64,000 nucleotides of DNA from Hyphomonas sp. (GCA_002700305.1 PACZ01000040.1:1-64000); one strand, 5' to 3'. Shown: positions 1 to 8,854, counted from the stretch's first letter. Notes: generated by a model not told the origin, from the letters alone. A program made the numbers and translations.

Positions 1-1
1 C

Positions 2-1678
2 CGCGAGATCGAGATCAAGGTGGCCCAGGGCGCCAAGCCCGGCGAGGGCGGCCAGCTGCCCGGCTTCAAGGTGACCGAGTTCATCGCCCGCCTGCGCCAT
101 GCAACGCCGGGTGTGACGCTGATCTCCCCGCCGCCGCACCATGACATCTATTCCATCGAAGACCTGGCCCAGCTGATCTACGATCTGAAGCAGATCAACC
201 CGGAGGCCCGGGTCTGCGTGAAGCTCGTGGCCCAGTCCGGCGTGGGCACGGTCGCGGCCGGTGTGGCGAAAGCCAAGGCGGACATTATCCTCATCGCCGG
301 CGGTGTCGGCGGAACGGGTGCCAGCCCGCAGACCAGCGTGAAGTTCGCCGGCCTGCCATGGGAAATGGGTCTTGCCGAAGCACACCAGATCCTGTCGCTC
401 AACAATCTGCGCGACAAGGTCACCCTGCGGACCGATGGCGGCCTGCGCACGGGCCGCGACATTGTCATCGCAGCCATGCTGGGCGCTGAGGAATACGGCA
501 TCGGCACGGCCTCGCTCGTCGCCATGGGCTGTATCATGGTGCGCCAGTGCCATTCCAATACCTGCCCGGTCGGCGTCTGCGTGCAGGATGAAGCCCTGCG
601 CGCGCACTTCACCGGCACGCCGGAGAAAGTCGTCAATTTGATGAGCTTCATTGCCGAGGATGTCCGCGAGATCCTCGCCTCGCTGGGCCTCAAGTCTCTC
701 GACGAAGCCATCGGCCGCACGGACCTGCTGGCCCAGGTCAGCCGCGGCGCGACGCATCTGGACGACCTCGACCTCAACCCGCTCCTGGTCCAGGTCGATA
801 CCGACAAACCGATCGTCTACCAGCCGGCCCACCGGGAAGAAGTGCCGGACACGCTGGACGCCCAGATCCTGCGAGACGCCGAGCCCTTCTTCGAGCGTAG
901 CGAAAAGATGCAGCTCGAATACGACGTGCAGAACACGATGCGCGCCATCGGCACGCGGTCGAGCTCTGCCATCACGCGCAAATTCGGCATGCATGCGCTG
1001 CCGGAAGGCCGGTTGCACATCCGGCTCGAAGGGTCGGCCGGCCAGTCGCTCGGTGCCTTCTCTGTGCAGGGCCTGCTGCTGGAAGTCATCGGCGATGCCA
1101 ATGACTATGTCGGCAAGGGCCTGTCGGGCGCGACCATCGTCGTGGCGCCGCGTCCGAAGGACCGGCGTTCGGCCTCCGGCGATGCGATCATCGGCAATAC
1201 CTGTCTCTATGGTGCGACCAGCGGCAAGCTGTTCGCCTCCGGCACGGCAGGCGTGCGTTTCGCGGTGCGGAACTCCGGCGCGAAGACGGTGGTCGAAGGC
1301 TGCGGCGCAAACGGCTGTGAGTACATGACCAATGGCCGCGCGGTGATCCTCGGGCCCGTCGGCGATAATTTCGGTGCCGGCATGACGGGCGGCGCCGCCT
1401 TCATCTGGGATCCGACCAACCGGTTCGAACGGGTCGCAAACCCCGACTCGATCGACTGGCACCCGCTGCCGGAAATGCCGGCCGAGCATATCGGTGAGGC
1501 AAAAGCCCTGATCGAGGAACATGTCCGCCGCACGGGCTCTGTCCGCGGCAAGGAAATCCTCGATGACTGGGACCGGTCCGTCCACGACATGCTGATGGTC
1601 GTGCCGAAGGAAATCGCGCACCTGCTGCTCGGCCGTACCAAGCCGAAGGCGAAGAAGAAGGCCAAGGCGAAAGCCTGA
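2..1678 (+). CDS. gltB: Glutamate synthase large subunit, C-terminal part (5' truncated by window)
   Basis: This is the NADPH-dependent glutamate synthase alpha chain, which converts 2-oxoglutarate plus glutamine-derived ammonia to glutamate. The reading frame is open to the first base, so about the first two thirds of the protein (amidotransferase and central domains) lie outside. The visible part starts at the family motif AQGAKPGEGGQLPG of the FMN domain, continues with GGTGASP, and has the cysteines of the 3Fe-4S cluster in GCIMVRQCHSNTCPVGVC. The last 250 residues are the glycine-rich beta-helix domain. The C-terminus carries a lysine-rich tail (KPKAKKKAKAKA). The small subunit gltD is not in the window. 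The family assignment is certain. Confidence 0.97.
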   Translation, partial: REIEIKVAQGAKPGEGGQLPGFKVTEFIARLRHATPGVTLISPPPHHDIYSIEDLAQLIYDLKQINPEARVCVKLVAQSGVGTVAAGVAKAKADIILIAGGVGGTGASPQTSVKFAGLPWEMGLAEAHQILSLNNLRDKVTLRTDGGLRTGRDIVIAAMLGAEEYGIGTASLVAMGCIMVRQCHSNTCPVGVCVQDEALRAHFTGTPEKVVNLMSFIAEDVREILASLGLKSLDEAIGRTDLLAQVSRGATHLDDLDLNPLLVQVDTDKPIVYQPAHREEVPDTLDAQILRDAEPFFERSEKMQLEYDVQNTMRAIGTRSSSAITRKFGMHALPEGRLHIRLEGSAGQSLGAFSVQGLLLEVIGDANDYVGKGLSGATIVVAPRPKDRRSASGDAIIGNTCLYGATSGKLFASGTAGVRFAVRNSGAKTVVEGCGANGCEYMTNGRAVILGPVGDNFGAGMTGGAAFIWDPTNRFERVANPDSIDWHPLPEMPAEHIGEAKALIEEHVRRTGSVRGKEILDDWDRSVHDMLMVVPKEIAHLLLGRTKPKAKKKAKAKA

Positions 1679-1697
1679 TCCTTTATCCCATAAAGAT

Positions 1698-1727
1698 AAA
1701 GCCCCGCGGATCGTTCCGCGGGGCTTT
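1698..1727 (+). terminator. Rho-independent terminator after gltB
   Basis: There is a perfect 13-bp stem (1698-1710 pairing with 1715-1727) closed by a TCGT loop. An A run forms the left foot and a T run the right foot. It sits 20 bases after the gltB stop and between two converging genes, so it could serve both strands. Confidence 0.9.
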
Positions 1728-1748
1728 GCTTTTGGGGGAAGGGCCGGA

Positions 1749-2684
1749 TCAGTTTTTCTTGCGGCGGATGCGCGGCCAGATCAGTTTCAGCCAGATCCAG
1801 ACGAACACGCCAATCAGGAGCAGCCAGGGCAGGCCGACGGCGAAGGCCGTGATCACGGCGGCAAGTGCGCTCGACAGATTATAGAAGAAATCGCCGAAGG
1901 CGCGGGCCAGCGGCTGCAGCGCGCCTTGCGAGACCGGATTGCGCTTCGTTTCGTAGCTGATCGACAGCTGGCTCATGTTCACCCGCTGGCGGAGCGCTGC
2001 GAGCGAGGATTTCAGCGAATCGATTTCGCCGTTCACCCGGGCGAGCTCACGCTCGGTCTCCAGCAATTCGCCCAGCTTGCCGGGCCGGTCGGCCAGCAGC
2101 TGTTCCAGCCGGCCCTGCAGGGTCTGCTGGGCTTTCAGGCGGGCATCGGTGTCGATGATGGAGACGGTGAGGTCTTCGGCCGTGGTCTGGCGGTTGGTGA
2201 TCTCGCCTTTCGCAGCCTTGGCTTCGGCTTCGACGCCGTTCAGGAACTGGTCGATCCAGGCCGGCGTCGCGCGCAGGTTCAGCGAGGCGGAGGCTTCATC
2301 CTCGGAATAGGAATTCATCCAGGAATTCGTCACCATGCAGACCGAAGGGCCGGCCTTGTTGCAGGCATCGATATGGCCCTGAAGAGTCGGCTCGATGGCC
2401 GCGACCGGCAGGCGCATGCCAAGGGAATGGGAATAGGCGATATATTGCTGGGCGATGGCTTCGCCGCCCGCGCTGCCATCCGGGCCGCCGCCTGCGTCCA
2501 TCTCCTCCATATACATGCCGTCATTGGCCATCTTGGCACTCATGGACATTTCGACGGGCGGCGGGGCAGCCATCGGCCGGGCCGATTCGGCATAGTCCGA
2601 CCGGCCGGGTCCGCCACAGGCGGCCAGCCCGAACGTGGAGATGGTCAGCGCCGACAAGGCGATACGCAGTGATTTGATTTTCAT
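1749..2684 (-). CDS. DUF4349 domain lipoprotein
   Basis: A 311-residue envelope protein of the DUF4349 family; its biochemical function is unknown. The N-terminus is a lipoprotein signal (MKIKSLRIALSALTIS... ending in the lipobox GLAAC). A predicted coiled coil around residues 165-225 (ERELARVNGEIDSLKSSLAA) is the hallmark of the family. A C-terminal hydrophobic helix (about 275-300) ends in a basic RIRRKKN anchor. I chose the ATG at 2684 because GGAGGG lies 6 bases upstream and the signal peptide begins there; a longer frame from 2735 has neither. Lipid anchor plus C-terminal helix suggests a protein attached at both ends to a membrane. It converges with gltB across a shared terminator. Confidence 0.85.
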   Translation of the reverse strand: MKIKSLRIALSALTISTFGLAACGGPGRSDYAESARPMAAPPPVEMSMSAKMANDGMYMEEMDAGGGPDGSAGGEAIAQQYIAYSHSLGMRLPVAAIEPTLQGHIDACNKAGPSVCMVTNSWMNSYSEDEASASLNLRATPAWIDQFLNGVEAEAKAAKGEITNRQTTAEDLTVSIIDTDARLKAQQTLQGRLEQLLADRPGKLGELLETERELARVNGEIDSLKSSLAALRQRVNMSQLSISYETKRNPVSQGALQPLARAFGDFFYNLSSALAAVITAFAVGLPWLLLIGVFVWIWLKLIWPRIRRKKN

Positions 2685-3010
2685 GATGGTCCCTCCAGTG
2701 GACACATCTCCCACATGAAACGCGGAAAAAGGCAATATTCCGCTCGGAAAGGGAAGAATTCTGGCGGAGCCGCCGGATTCTGCGCGGGCCGGATATGAGA
2801 GGCGGGGGCCTGGGACGGGGCAGCGCCTGCGACGCGGGCGATTCTGGTCAGCGAGAATGCAATCGCAAATCGATTCCCCGGCCGGGCGACCTTTGTGTTG
2901 CCGGGGCTGCAGGCTAGGCGGAACGTGCCCGCATATCCGGCGCGACGGAGGGTGCGCCGGTCCTCCAGCCTCGGTGAGAGACCCTCCGGACCATTCAAGG
3001 ACCCAAGGTC
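2685..3010. other. Intergenic gap between divergent DUF4349 and aminotransferase genes
   Basis: This 326-base stretch holds no open frame I can support. It must contain divergent promoters, but I see no convincing -35/-10 pair. Two dyads are visible: a GC-rich imperfect one at 2757-2780 (GGCGG-AG-CCGCC core) and CGGAGGGT (2946-2953) with its exact complement ACCCTCCG (2981-2988). The second could form a hairpin with a 27-base loop in the leader of the aminotransferase mRNA. Confidence 0.5.
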
Positions 3011-4174
3011 ATGATCACAAACACTCGCGCTCCGTTCTTTTCGCCTTCCCGCCGTAGCCTGATGAAACTGGCGGGCGCCGGCGCGGTTGGCGCCGCAACG
3101 GCCCTGTCGGCCTGTTCGGAAACCGCCACTGCAGCTACACCCGCCAATGACGCCATCGACCCGAACGCCATGGTGATCCTGTCTGCGAACGAAAACCCCT
3201 ACGGCCCGTCGCCGATGGCCGTCGAGGCGATCAAGGAGGAAGCCGGCAACCTTTATCGCTACACCTATCCGACGGTGATGAAGTTCGCCGAGATGGTTGC
3301 CGAGCGCGAAGGCGTTGCGCCGGAGCAGGTTCTGGTGACCAACGGCTCGACGCCGATCCTCGCGGCCTTCTCCGACTGGGTGAATGTGAAGGGCGGCAAG
3401 ATCGTCACCTCCGCCATCACCTATGAAGGCGTTCCGCGTGTGGCCGAACAGGCCGGCACCGAAGTCGTCTACATGCCGCTGACCCAGGACATGGGTTACG
3501 ACATGGAAGCCATCGCCGCCCGCGTCGGCCCGGATACCGGGGCTGTCTATCTCTGCAACCCGAACAACCCGACCGGCAAGACGATCCCGACGGCACAGCT
3601 GAAAGCCTTCGTCGAAGACGTCAGCAACAAGGTGCCTGTCTTCGTCGACGAAGCCTATCTCGATATGTCGGACGACTATCCGGGCAATGTGATGTCCGAA
3701 TTCGTGGCGGCCGGTAAGCCGGTCATCGTCGCACGGACCTTCTCCAAAATCTATGGCATGGCAGGCCAGCGTCTCGGCTACGGCCTGATGCCGGCCGACA
3801 TGGCGATGGATATGCGCAAGACGGGCCGCCTGTCGAACGTCAACTATCTGGGCCTTGTCGGCGGCATGGCCAGCCTTGAGGACACCGCCCATTTCGAAAA
3901 GATGCGCGCCACGATGATCCGTGGACGCCAGAAGCTGATCGCCATGGCCGCAGACCTTGGCCGTCCGATCGCGCCAGATCCGCAGGGCAGCTTCATCTAT
4001 ATGGATGTCGGCATGCCCGCGAAGGATTTCGCCGCCAAAATGCTGGACCGCAATGTCCGCGTTGTGGGCGAGCGCTGGAGCGACCTGCCGAACTGGACGC
4101 GCATCTGCGTTGGCCTCGATCATGAGATCGACAAGTGCCACGCCGCCGCAAAAGAAATCCTGACCTCAATCTAA
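3011..4174 (+). CDS. Tat-exported PLP aminotransferase, HisC-like
   Basis: A 387-residue fold-type I aminotransferase of the histidinol-phosphate aminotransferase group. The core has the cofactor signatures CNPNNPTGK, DEAYLD and the Schiff-base lysine in RTFSKIYGMAGQRLGYG. Unlike cytosolic HisC it begins with a twin-arginine signal, SRRSLMKLAGAGAVG, followed by the lipobox-like LSAC. The mature enzyme is therefore predicted to be exported folded with its PLP and possibly lipid-anchored. Related Tat-signal aminotransferases occur in other alphaproteobacteria; their substrate is unknown to me. No histidine-biosynthesis gene is adjacent, so a role in histidine synthesis is unlikely. The start is the ATG at 3011, the first one ahead of the RR motif, with AAGG just upstream. 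Confidence 0.85.
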   Translation: MITNTRAPFFSPSRRSLMKLAGAGAVGAATALSACSETATAATPANDAIDPNAMVILSANENPYGPSPMAVEAIKEEAGNLYRYTYPTVMKFAEMVAEREGVAPEQVLVTNGSTPILAAFSDWVNVKGGKIVTSAITYEGVPRVAEQAGTEVVYMPLTQDMGYDMEAIAARVGPDTGAVYLCNPNNPTGKTIPTAQLKAFVEDVSNKVPVFVDEAYLDMSDDYPGNVMSEFVAAGKPVIVARTFSKIYGMAGQRLGYGLMPADMAMDMRKTGRLSNVNYLGLVGGMASLEDTAHFEKMRATMIRGRQKLIAMAADLGRPIAPDPQGSFIYMDVGMPAKDFAAKMLDRNVRVVGERWSDLPNWTRICVGLDHEIDKCHAAAKEILTSI

Positions 4175-4190
4175 AGGGGGGGGTGGGGCC

Positions 4191-4216
4191 CCGGTCCTGA
4201 CTTCGGTCAGGGCCGG
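4191..4216. terminator. Hairpin between convergent genes (TTCG loop)
   Basis: An 11-bp stem with one G-T wobble (4191-4201 with 4206-4216) is closed by a stable TTCG tetraloop. It lies between the aminotransferase stop and the convergent carboxyltransferase gene and overlaps the last codons of the latter. There is no long T tract, so termination efficiency is uncertain. Confidence 0.5.
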
Positions 4217-5754
4217 TATCCGACCTTGCGCTCGCCCGGTTCCAGAACGCGCCAGGCGTGGTGGATGAAGTCCACCAGCAGGGGGCGGGTGTCGCGCGGG
4301 TCGATGATTTCCTCCGCCAGGAAACTTTCCGCTGTGCGGAAGGGGGAGCGGATCGCCTCGAATTTCCGGTAGAGCTGTTCCTTCAGGGCGTCCGGGTCTT
4401 CGGCCTCGGCCAGTTCCTTGCGGAAGGCCGCTTCGATACCGCCGGCCATGGGCAGGCTGCCCCAGTCGCCGCTTGGCCAGCAATAGCGCCATTTCGTCTT
4501 TGACTGGTTCATCATTGCCGACCCGGCGAGACCATAGGCCTTGCGGATGACCACGGAGCACACCGGCACATCCGCCTGATAGACGGCGGTCATGGCCCGC
4601 ACGCCTGCGCGGGTGACGCCGGCGGTTTCGGCCTTCACGCCCACGGCGAAGCCCGGGCAATCGACAAAGTGGATGACCGGCAGGTGGAACATGGAGCAGA
4701 GGTCCATGTGCCGTGTGACCTTGTCGCAGACATCCGCCGTCCACGCCCCATCCAGGAAGAAGGGGTCGCCTGCCAGGATGCCGACCGGGTAACCGTCGAT
4801 CCGCGCAAGGCCGGTGACGATGCCGCGGCCCCATTCCTTGCCGATCTCGAAGAAACTGCCATGGTCGACCGTGGCATCGATGATCTTACGCGGTTTGTAG
4901 GGCGTCTTGCCGTCCGTCGGCACGATGGAGAGCAGGCTCTCTTCCTTTCGGTCCGGATGGTCTGCCGGGGCCGTGCGCTGCGGCAGGTCGTGTACGGAGG
5001 GTGGCAGGTAGGACAGGAAGCGGCGCGCTTCGATGAAGGCGTCGGCCTCGGTGTCGACCACATTGTCCACCGTGCCGTTTTGCGCCTGGATCTTCCAACC
5101 GCCGAGTTCTTCCTTGGTCACGTTCTCGCCGAGCGCGATTGCCACGGGCGGGCCGGCCACGAAGACCTGGCTGAGTTCCTTGACCATCACCGAGAAATGG
5201 CTTGCCGCCACACGGCCTGCGCCCATGCCGGCGCAGGGCCCGAGCGCGAGCGAGACGAACGGCACCTGGGTCATGCCATGAACGATCTCGTTCCAGCCGG
5301 GCGTTTCGGGAATATAGGTCCGCGGGTCCTTCTCCAGCGACTTGACTGAGCCGCCGCCGCCCGTGCCGTCGATCATCTGCACCAGCGGCATGCGATACTC
5401 GGCCGCCATCTTGATCATCTGGACCATCTTCTGCCAGATCGAGGCATCCGAGGCGCCGCCGCGCACGGTGAAGTCGTCGGCGAGGATCACCGTCGGGCGT
5501 CCATCCAGCGTCGCCCGCCCGGTGACGGAGCTGGCCGGCAGGAAGCTCTCCATCTCGTCATCGGCCGTATAGGTGGCGCGCCCGGCGATCTTGCCGATCT
5601 CATGGAAGCTGCCCGGGTCTGCCAGAAAGGCGACGCGCTCGCGCACCGTCAGCTTGCCGCGGCCGCGCTGGCGCTCGACGGGTTCGTCGCCGCCCATTTT
5701 CTCGGCCAGCCTTTCGCGCCAGCGGAGCTCTTCAATCGATTTTTCCCAACTCAT
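4207..5754 (-). CDS. Acyl-CoA carboxylase, carboxyltransferase (beta) subunit
   Basis: A 515-residue biotin-dependent carboxyltransferase of the propionyl/methylcrotonyl-CoA carboxylase beta family. It would move CO2 from biotin to an acyl-CoA. It has the two crotonase-like halves of the family: an N half with GRGKLTVRERV and DDFTVRGGASD, and a C half with VDCPGFAVG and RKAYGLAGSAM. Length is normal. No biotin carboxylase or biotin-carrier gene is adjacent, so the partner must be elsewhere and the substrate cannot be read from context. I placed the start at the ATG at 5754, with GGAAG 8 bases upstream; an in-frame GTG at 5769 would add five residues. It is divergent from the SCP2 gene. Confidence 0.9.
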   Translation of the reverse strand: MSWEKSIEELRWRERLAEKMGGDEPVERQRGRGKLTVRERVAFLADPGSFHEIGKIAGRATYTADDEMESFLPASSVTGRATLDGRPTVILADDFTVRGGASDASIWQKMVQMIKMAAEYRMPLVQMIDGTGGGGSVKSLEKDPRTYIPETPGWNEIVHGMTQVPFVSLALGPCAGMGAGRVAASHFSVMVKELSQVFVAGPPVAIALGENVTKEELGGWKIQAQNGTVDNVVDTEADAFIEARRFLSYLPPSVHDLPQRTAPADHPDRKEESLLSIVPTDGKTPYKPRKIIDATVDHGSFFEIGKEWGRGIVTGLARIDGYPVGILAGDPFFLDGAWTADVCDKVTRHMDLCSMFHLPVIHFVDCPGFAVGVKAETAGVTRAGVRAMTAVYQADVPVCSVVIRKAYGLAGSAMMNQSKTKWRYCWPSGDWGSLPMAGGIEAAFRKELAEAEDPDALKEQLYRKFEAIRSPFRTAESFLAEEIIDPRDTRPLLVDFIHHAWRVLEPGERKVGYRP

Positions 5755-5779
5755 GGGCTGAGCTTCCACGCTTCCCCAG

Positions 5780-5878
5780 CGCTAGGTCAAGCAGATGTGA
5801 GACCGGTCCGGCAAGAATTCGCGCATGCCCCGGTGCGTGAAACTGAAACTCCCCGTTTCGTGACGCTAGGTCGCGCAG
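5780..5878. repeat. Pair of 15-bp direct repeats CGCTAGGTC-NN-GCAG
   Basis: The word CGCTAGGTC-NN-GCAG occurs at 5780-5794 and again at 5864-5878. The two copies differ only at the two N positions and lie 84 bp apart (about eight helical turns) in the region between the divergent carboxyltransferase and SCP2 genes. They could be two operator sites; no regulator is identified. Confidence 0.5.
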
Positions 5879-5944
5879 CTTTTCCTTGATTTTCATACCG
5901 CGGGTCTGCTTTATCGCTTCAAATCCATTCCAAGGAGGAATCTC

Positions 5945-6247
5945 ATGGATCTCGCAGAACTCACAGCCAAGGCCAATGACGCTGTTTCCGCTGGCGGCGA
6001 CTTCAAGAAAAAGGTGAAGTTTGACTTCGGTGACGCCGGCAAACTCTTCATCGACGGCATGAACGGCGTGGCCAACAATTCCGACGACGCTGCGGATGCC
6101 ACCATCAAGGTTGACTGGGAAGACTTCAAGAAGATCGCTTCCGGCGGTCTCGACGCGACGATGGCCTTCATGCAGGGCAAACTTAAAGTTGAGGGCGACA
6201 TGTCGGTTGCCATGCAGCTGCAGAGCCTGATGAAGGCGCTTTCCTAA
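5945..6247 (+). CDS. SCP2 sterol-binding domain protein
   Basis: A stand-alone SCP2 domain of 100 residues. Such proteins bind hydrophobic ligands such as fatty acyl-CoA or sterols in a tunnel. Typical features are the core KVKFDFGDAGKLFIDG, the stretch DAADATIKVDWEDFKKIASG and the C-terminal MQGKLKVEGDMSVAMQL. Many alphaproteobacteria have such a single-domain protein near fatty-acid degradation genes. The start is well defined: AAGGAGG precedes the ATG by 6 bases. The neighbours (acyl-CoA carboxyltransferase, hydrolase, acyl-CoA ligase) support a role in lipid or acyl-CoA handling. A hairpin terminator follows. Confidence 0.92.
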   Translation: MDLAELTAKANDAVSAGGDFKKKVKFDFGDAGKLFIDGMNGVANNSDDAADATIKVDWEDFKKIASGGLDATMAFMQGKLKVEGDMSVAMQLQSLMKALS

Positions 6248-6276
6248 GGAGAGCCGCCCTTCGGGTTTGACAGGTC

Positions 6277-6307
6277 AGGCCGCCCCGGGACACCCTGCGG
6301 GCGGCCT
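6277..6307 (+). terminator. Terminator hairpin after SCP2 gene
   Basis: AGGCCGCCC (6277-6285) pairs with GGGCGGCCT (6299-6307) around a 13-base loop, followed by TATCTTTT. It sits 30 bases behind the SCP2 stop and just ahead of the next gene, so SCP2 may be transcribed alone. Confidence 0.65.
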
Positions 6308-6328
6308 TATCTTTTGGGACACAGCTGC

Positions 6329-7279
6329 ATGGACACGACCCCTCTGCCGGATACCGAATTCGTGCTGGTGCCCGGCAATCCCCCACCGCAGGGCGCGGAG
6401 ATCGTCTGGTTCAAGGGCACGGGCGGGCGCGCGCTCCGGGCCTGTGTCGCCCCGGCGCTGGCCCCGGACAAGCCGCGCGGCACGGCCATCGTCTGCCCTG
6501 GGCGGACGGAGTTCATCGAGAAATATTTCGAGGTCGGCCACGAGCTTCAGGCCATGGGCTTTGCCGTCGTCATCCTCGACTGGCCGGGGCAGGGCCTGTC
6601 GGACCGCCTGCTGGAAGACTCGAAAAAGGGCCATATCGACCGGTTCGAAACCTTCATGGGCGCGCTCGCCAATGGGCTGGAGGCGCTGGATGACCGGCTG
6701 CCGCGCCCTTACGTGTCGCTCGCCCATTCGATGGGCGGGGCGATTGCGCTGGCGGCGATAGCCGACGAGCTGGTGAAAGTGGACGCCGCGGCCTTCAGCG
6801 CCCCGATGTGGGGGATCAAATCGAAATTCTTCGGCATGCGCTATCTCGTCTGGGCGATGCGCGCGACGGGCCGGTCCGGCGATTATGCTATCCAGCCCGG
6901 GCCGCCGGAAACCTTCGAGACCAATATCGTGACCCATGACAAGAAACGCTGGCAGATGCAGCGCGCCCTGGTCGATGCCCGGCCGGAACTGGACCTTGGC
7001 CCGGTGACCTGGGGCTGGCTCGGCGCCTCGCTCGACATTCTGGCGCGGTTCACAAAAGCGAAGACGCTGAAGACTGTAACCATCCCGGTTTTCGTTGCCT
7101 CGGCAGCCGAAGAACAACTGGTCGATAATTCGACCCATACCGCGATCTGCAAACGTCTGCCGGATTGCGAACACGTCACGGTCGAAGGCGCGATGCACGA
7201 GATCCTGATGGAAACCGACGACAAGCGCGCGGAGTTCTGGGAGGGCTTCCAACGCCTTCTGAAACGTGCGGATATATAA
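6329..7279 (+). CDS. Alpha/beta hydrolase, lysophospholipase-like
   Basis: A serine hydrolase of 316 residues of the monoglyceride lipase/lysophospholipase L2 type. The nucleophile elbow is AHSMGG, the oxyanion region is IVCPGRTEFIEKY, and a late histidine sits in VEGAMHEILMETD; the acid is probably an Asp in the stretch VFVASAAEEQLVD. No signal peptide is seen, so it is likely cytosolic. The ATG at 6329 gives a normal N-terminus; an in-frame TTG at 6314 would add five residues. The substrate (glycerides, lysophospholipids or another ester) is not visible from the sequence. Confidence 0.88.
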   Translation: MDTTPLPDTEFVLVPGNPPPQGAEIVWFKGTGGRALRACVAPALAPDKPRGTAIVCPGRTEFIEKYFEVGHELQAMGFAVVILDWPGQGLSDRLLEDSKKGHIDRFETFMGALANGLEALDDRLPRPYVSLAHSMGGAIALAAIADELVKVDAAAFSAPMWGIKSKFFGMRYLVWAMRATGRSGDYAIQPGPPETFETNIVTHDKKRWQMQRALVDARPELDLGPVTWGWLGASLDILARFTKAKTLKTVTIPVFVASAAEEQLVDNSTHTAICKRLPDCEHVTVEGAMHEILMETDDKRAEFWEGFQRLLKRADI

Positions 7280-7284
7280 AAAAG

Positions 7285-7308
7285 AAAATTCAGACAAAAA
7301 ATTCAGAC
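7285..7308. repeat. Short tandem direct repeat AAAATTCAGAC
   Basis: AAAATTCAGAC occurs at 7285-7295 and 7298-7308 with a 13-bp period. It lies in an unusually A-rich 48-base gap between the hydrolase and the acyl-CoA ligase, just upstream of the AGGAGG ribosome site. It could be an operator, or chance in an AT-rich leader. Confidence 0.4.
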
Positions 7309-7327
7309 TGGGGTTAGGAGGAAATCC

Positions 7328-8797
7328 GTGGCGATCATCACGCTTTCGCGCATTCTGGCATTCTGGGCGGGCCAACAGCCAGACCGGGCGGCTATCGATC
7401 ATGAAGGGGTCCAGATCAGCTGGGCCGAGCTGGACCGGCGGACCAACCGTCTTGCGCGGGCCTATGAAAAGCTGGGCGTGAAGCAGGACGATTTCGTCAC
7501 CATCGCGCTACCCAATGGGATTGAGTTCTTCGAGGCCTGCCTCGCCACCTGGAAGGCCGGCGCAACGCCGCAGCCGATCTCCGCGCGCCTGCCCAAGCAT
7601 GAGCGGGATCAGATCGTGGAGCTTGGCAAGCCGTCCCTCGTCGTTGGCGTCCCGGAAGGGGAGTACGGCAACACGCCGTCCGTGCCGGAGAATTTCGTCC
7701 CGGATGAGAGCCTTCCGGACACGGAATTGCCTGAGCGCATGGCCGCCTCCATCAAGGCGATGACCAGCGGCGGCTCCACCGGCCGACCGAAACTGATCGT
7801 CTCCAAGATCCCCGCTGCCTGGGACCCGGAGCTGCCTTATCTCGAAATCCCGGTGCAGGGCGCCATGCTGATCCCGGGGCCGCTCTATCACAATGGCCCC
7901 TTCATGTGGGCGATGATTGCCCTGTTCAAGGGCTGCACCGTCGCCATCACGACGCGCTTCGATGCAGAGAAGACGCTGGAGACCATCGAGCGGTTGCAGA
8001 TCGACGTCGTCTACACCGTGCCGACCATGATGCGCCGCATCTGGGCCCTGCCGGAAGAGGTGCGGAACAAATACGACCTGTCCAGCCTGAAGGCGCTCTG
8101 GCACCTCGCGGCGCCATGCCCGGCCTGGCTGAAGGAATGTTTCATCGAATGGCTCGGCGGCGATGTCATCTGGGAGCTCTATGCCGGCACCGAAGGGCAG
8201 GGCACGACGATCATTCAGGGGACGGAATGGCTGGAGCATCGCGGCTCTGTCGGCAAACCGGTCGAGGCCTGCGAAATGATCGTCGTCGACGAAAACGGTA
8301 CCCGCCTGCCGCCCGGCGAAGTGGGCGAGATCTTCATGCGGCCGCTGGAAGGGGCGGGCACGACCTATCGCTATATCGGTGCGGAAGCCAAATCGCTTGA
8401 AGGCGGCTGGGAAAGCCTAGGCGACATGGGCTATCTGGATGAAGACGGGTATCTCTACCTGACAGACCGCCTGTCGGACATGATCCTGTCGGGCGGGGCG
8501 AACATCTATCCGGCCGAAGTGGAAGCGGCGATCGATGCCTATCCGGGCGTTCAGTCCTCTGCCGTGATCGGCCTGCCGGATGAAGACATGGGCGCACGCC
8601 TGCATGCCGTGATCTGCCGTCCCGAAGGCGCTGTGGACGAGGCCGACATGCTGGCCCATCTGTCGGACATGCTGGTGCGCTACAAGATCCCGAAGAGTTT
8701 CGAATATGTCAGCGAGGCCGTGCGCGACGATGCCGGCAAGGTGCGCCGCAAGACGCTTCGCGAAGAACGGATCGCGGCGATGGCGCAGGACGCCTGA
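7328..8797 (+). CDS. Acyl-CoA ligase (AMP-dependent synthetase)
   Basis: A 489-residue member of the ANL superfamily that adenylates a carboxylate and transfers it to CoA. The P-loop-like motif is MTSGGSTGRPK, the A5 motif is LYAGTEGQG, the hinge region is YLTDRLSDMILSGGANIYP, and the catalytic lysine lies near the end in GKVRRKTL. It is somewhat shorter than medium/long-chain ligases and resembles bile-acid/steroid-type CoA ligases, though the substrate is uncertain. The start is GTG at 7328 with AGGAGG 8 bases upstream. Context with SCP2, hydrolase and an MDR enzyme suggests degradation of a lipid or alicyclic acid. Confidence 0.88.
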   Translation: MAIITLSRILAFWAGQQPDRAAIDHEGVQISWAELDRRTNRLARAYEKLGVKQDDFVTIALPNGIEFFEACLATWKAGATPQPISARLPKHERDQIVELGKPSLVVGVPEGEYGNTPSVPENFVPDESLPDTELPERMAASIKAMTSGGSTGRPKLIVSKIPAAWDPELPYLEIPVQGAMLIPGPLYHNGPFMWAMIALFKGCTVAITTRFDAEKTLETIERLQIDVVYTVPTMMRRIWALPEEVRNKYDLSSLKALWHLAAPCPAWLKECFIEWLGGDVIWELYAGTEGQGTTIIQGTEWLEHRGSVGKPVEACEMIVVDENGTRLPPGEVGEIFMRPLEGAGTTYRYIGAEAKSLEGGWESLGDMGYLDEDGYLYLTDRLSDMILSGGANIYPAEVEAAIDAYPGVQSSAVIGLPDEDMGARLHAVICRPEGAVDEADMLAHLSDMLVRYKIPKSFEYVSEAVRDDAGKVRRKTLREERIAAMAQDA

Positions 8798-8854
8798 AGC
8801 CGTCCCGGACTCCGGCCCGGTTCCGCTTGACTTACCCTAGGGCGGGGCCCGTCC

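Noticed and set aside
2988..3011. GGACC words 11 bp apart plus GGTCA before the aminotransferase start, resembling the phased repeat
   Set aside because: It lacks the TGACCA-N3-CGGACT core and the 10-bp period; probably chance.
2681..4141. 486-residue open frame opposite the aminotransferase
   Set aside because: Shadow frame with His/Arg-rich composition; the plus-strand gene has all family motifs and a Tat signal.
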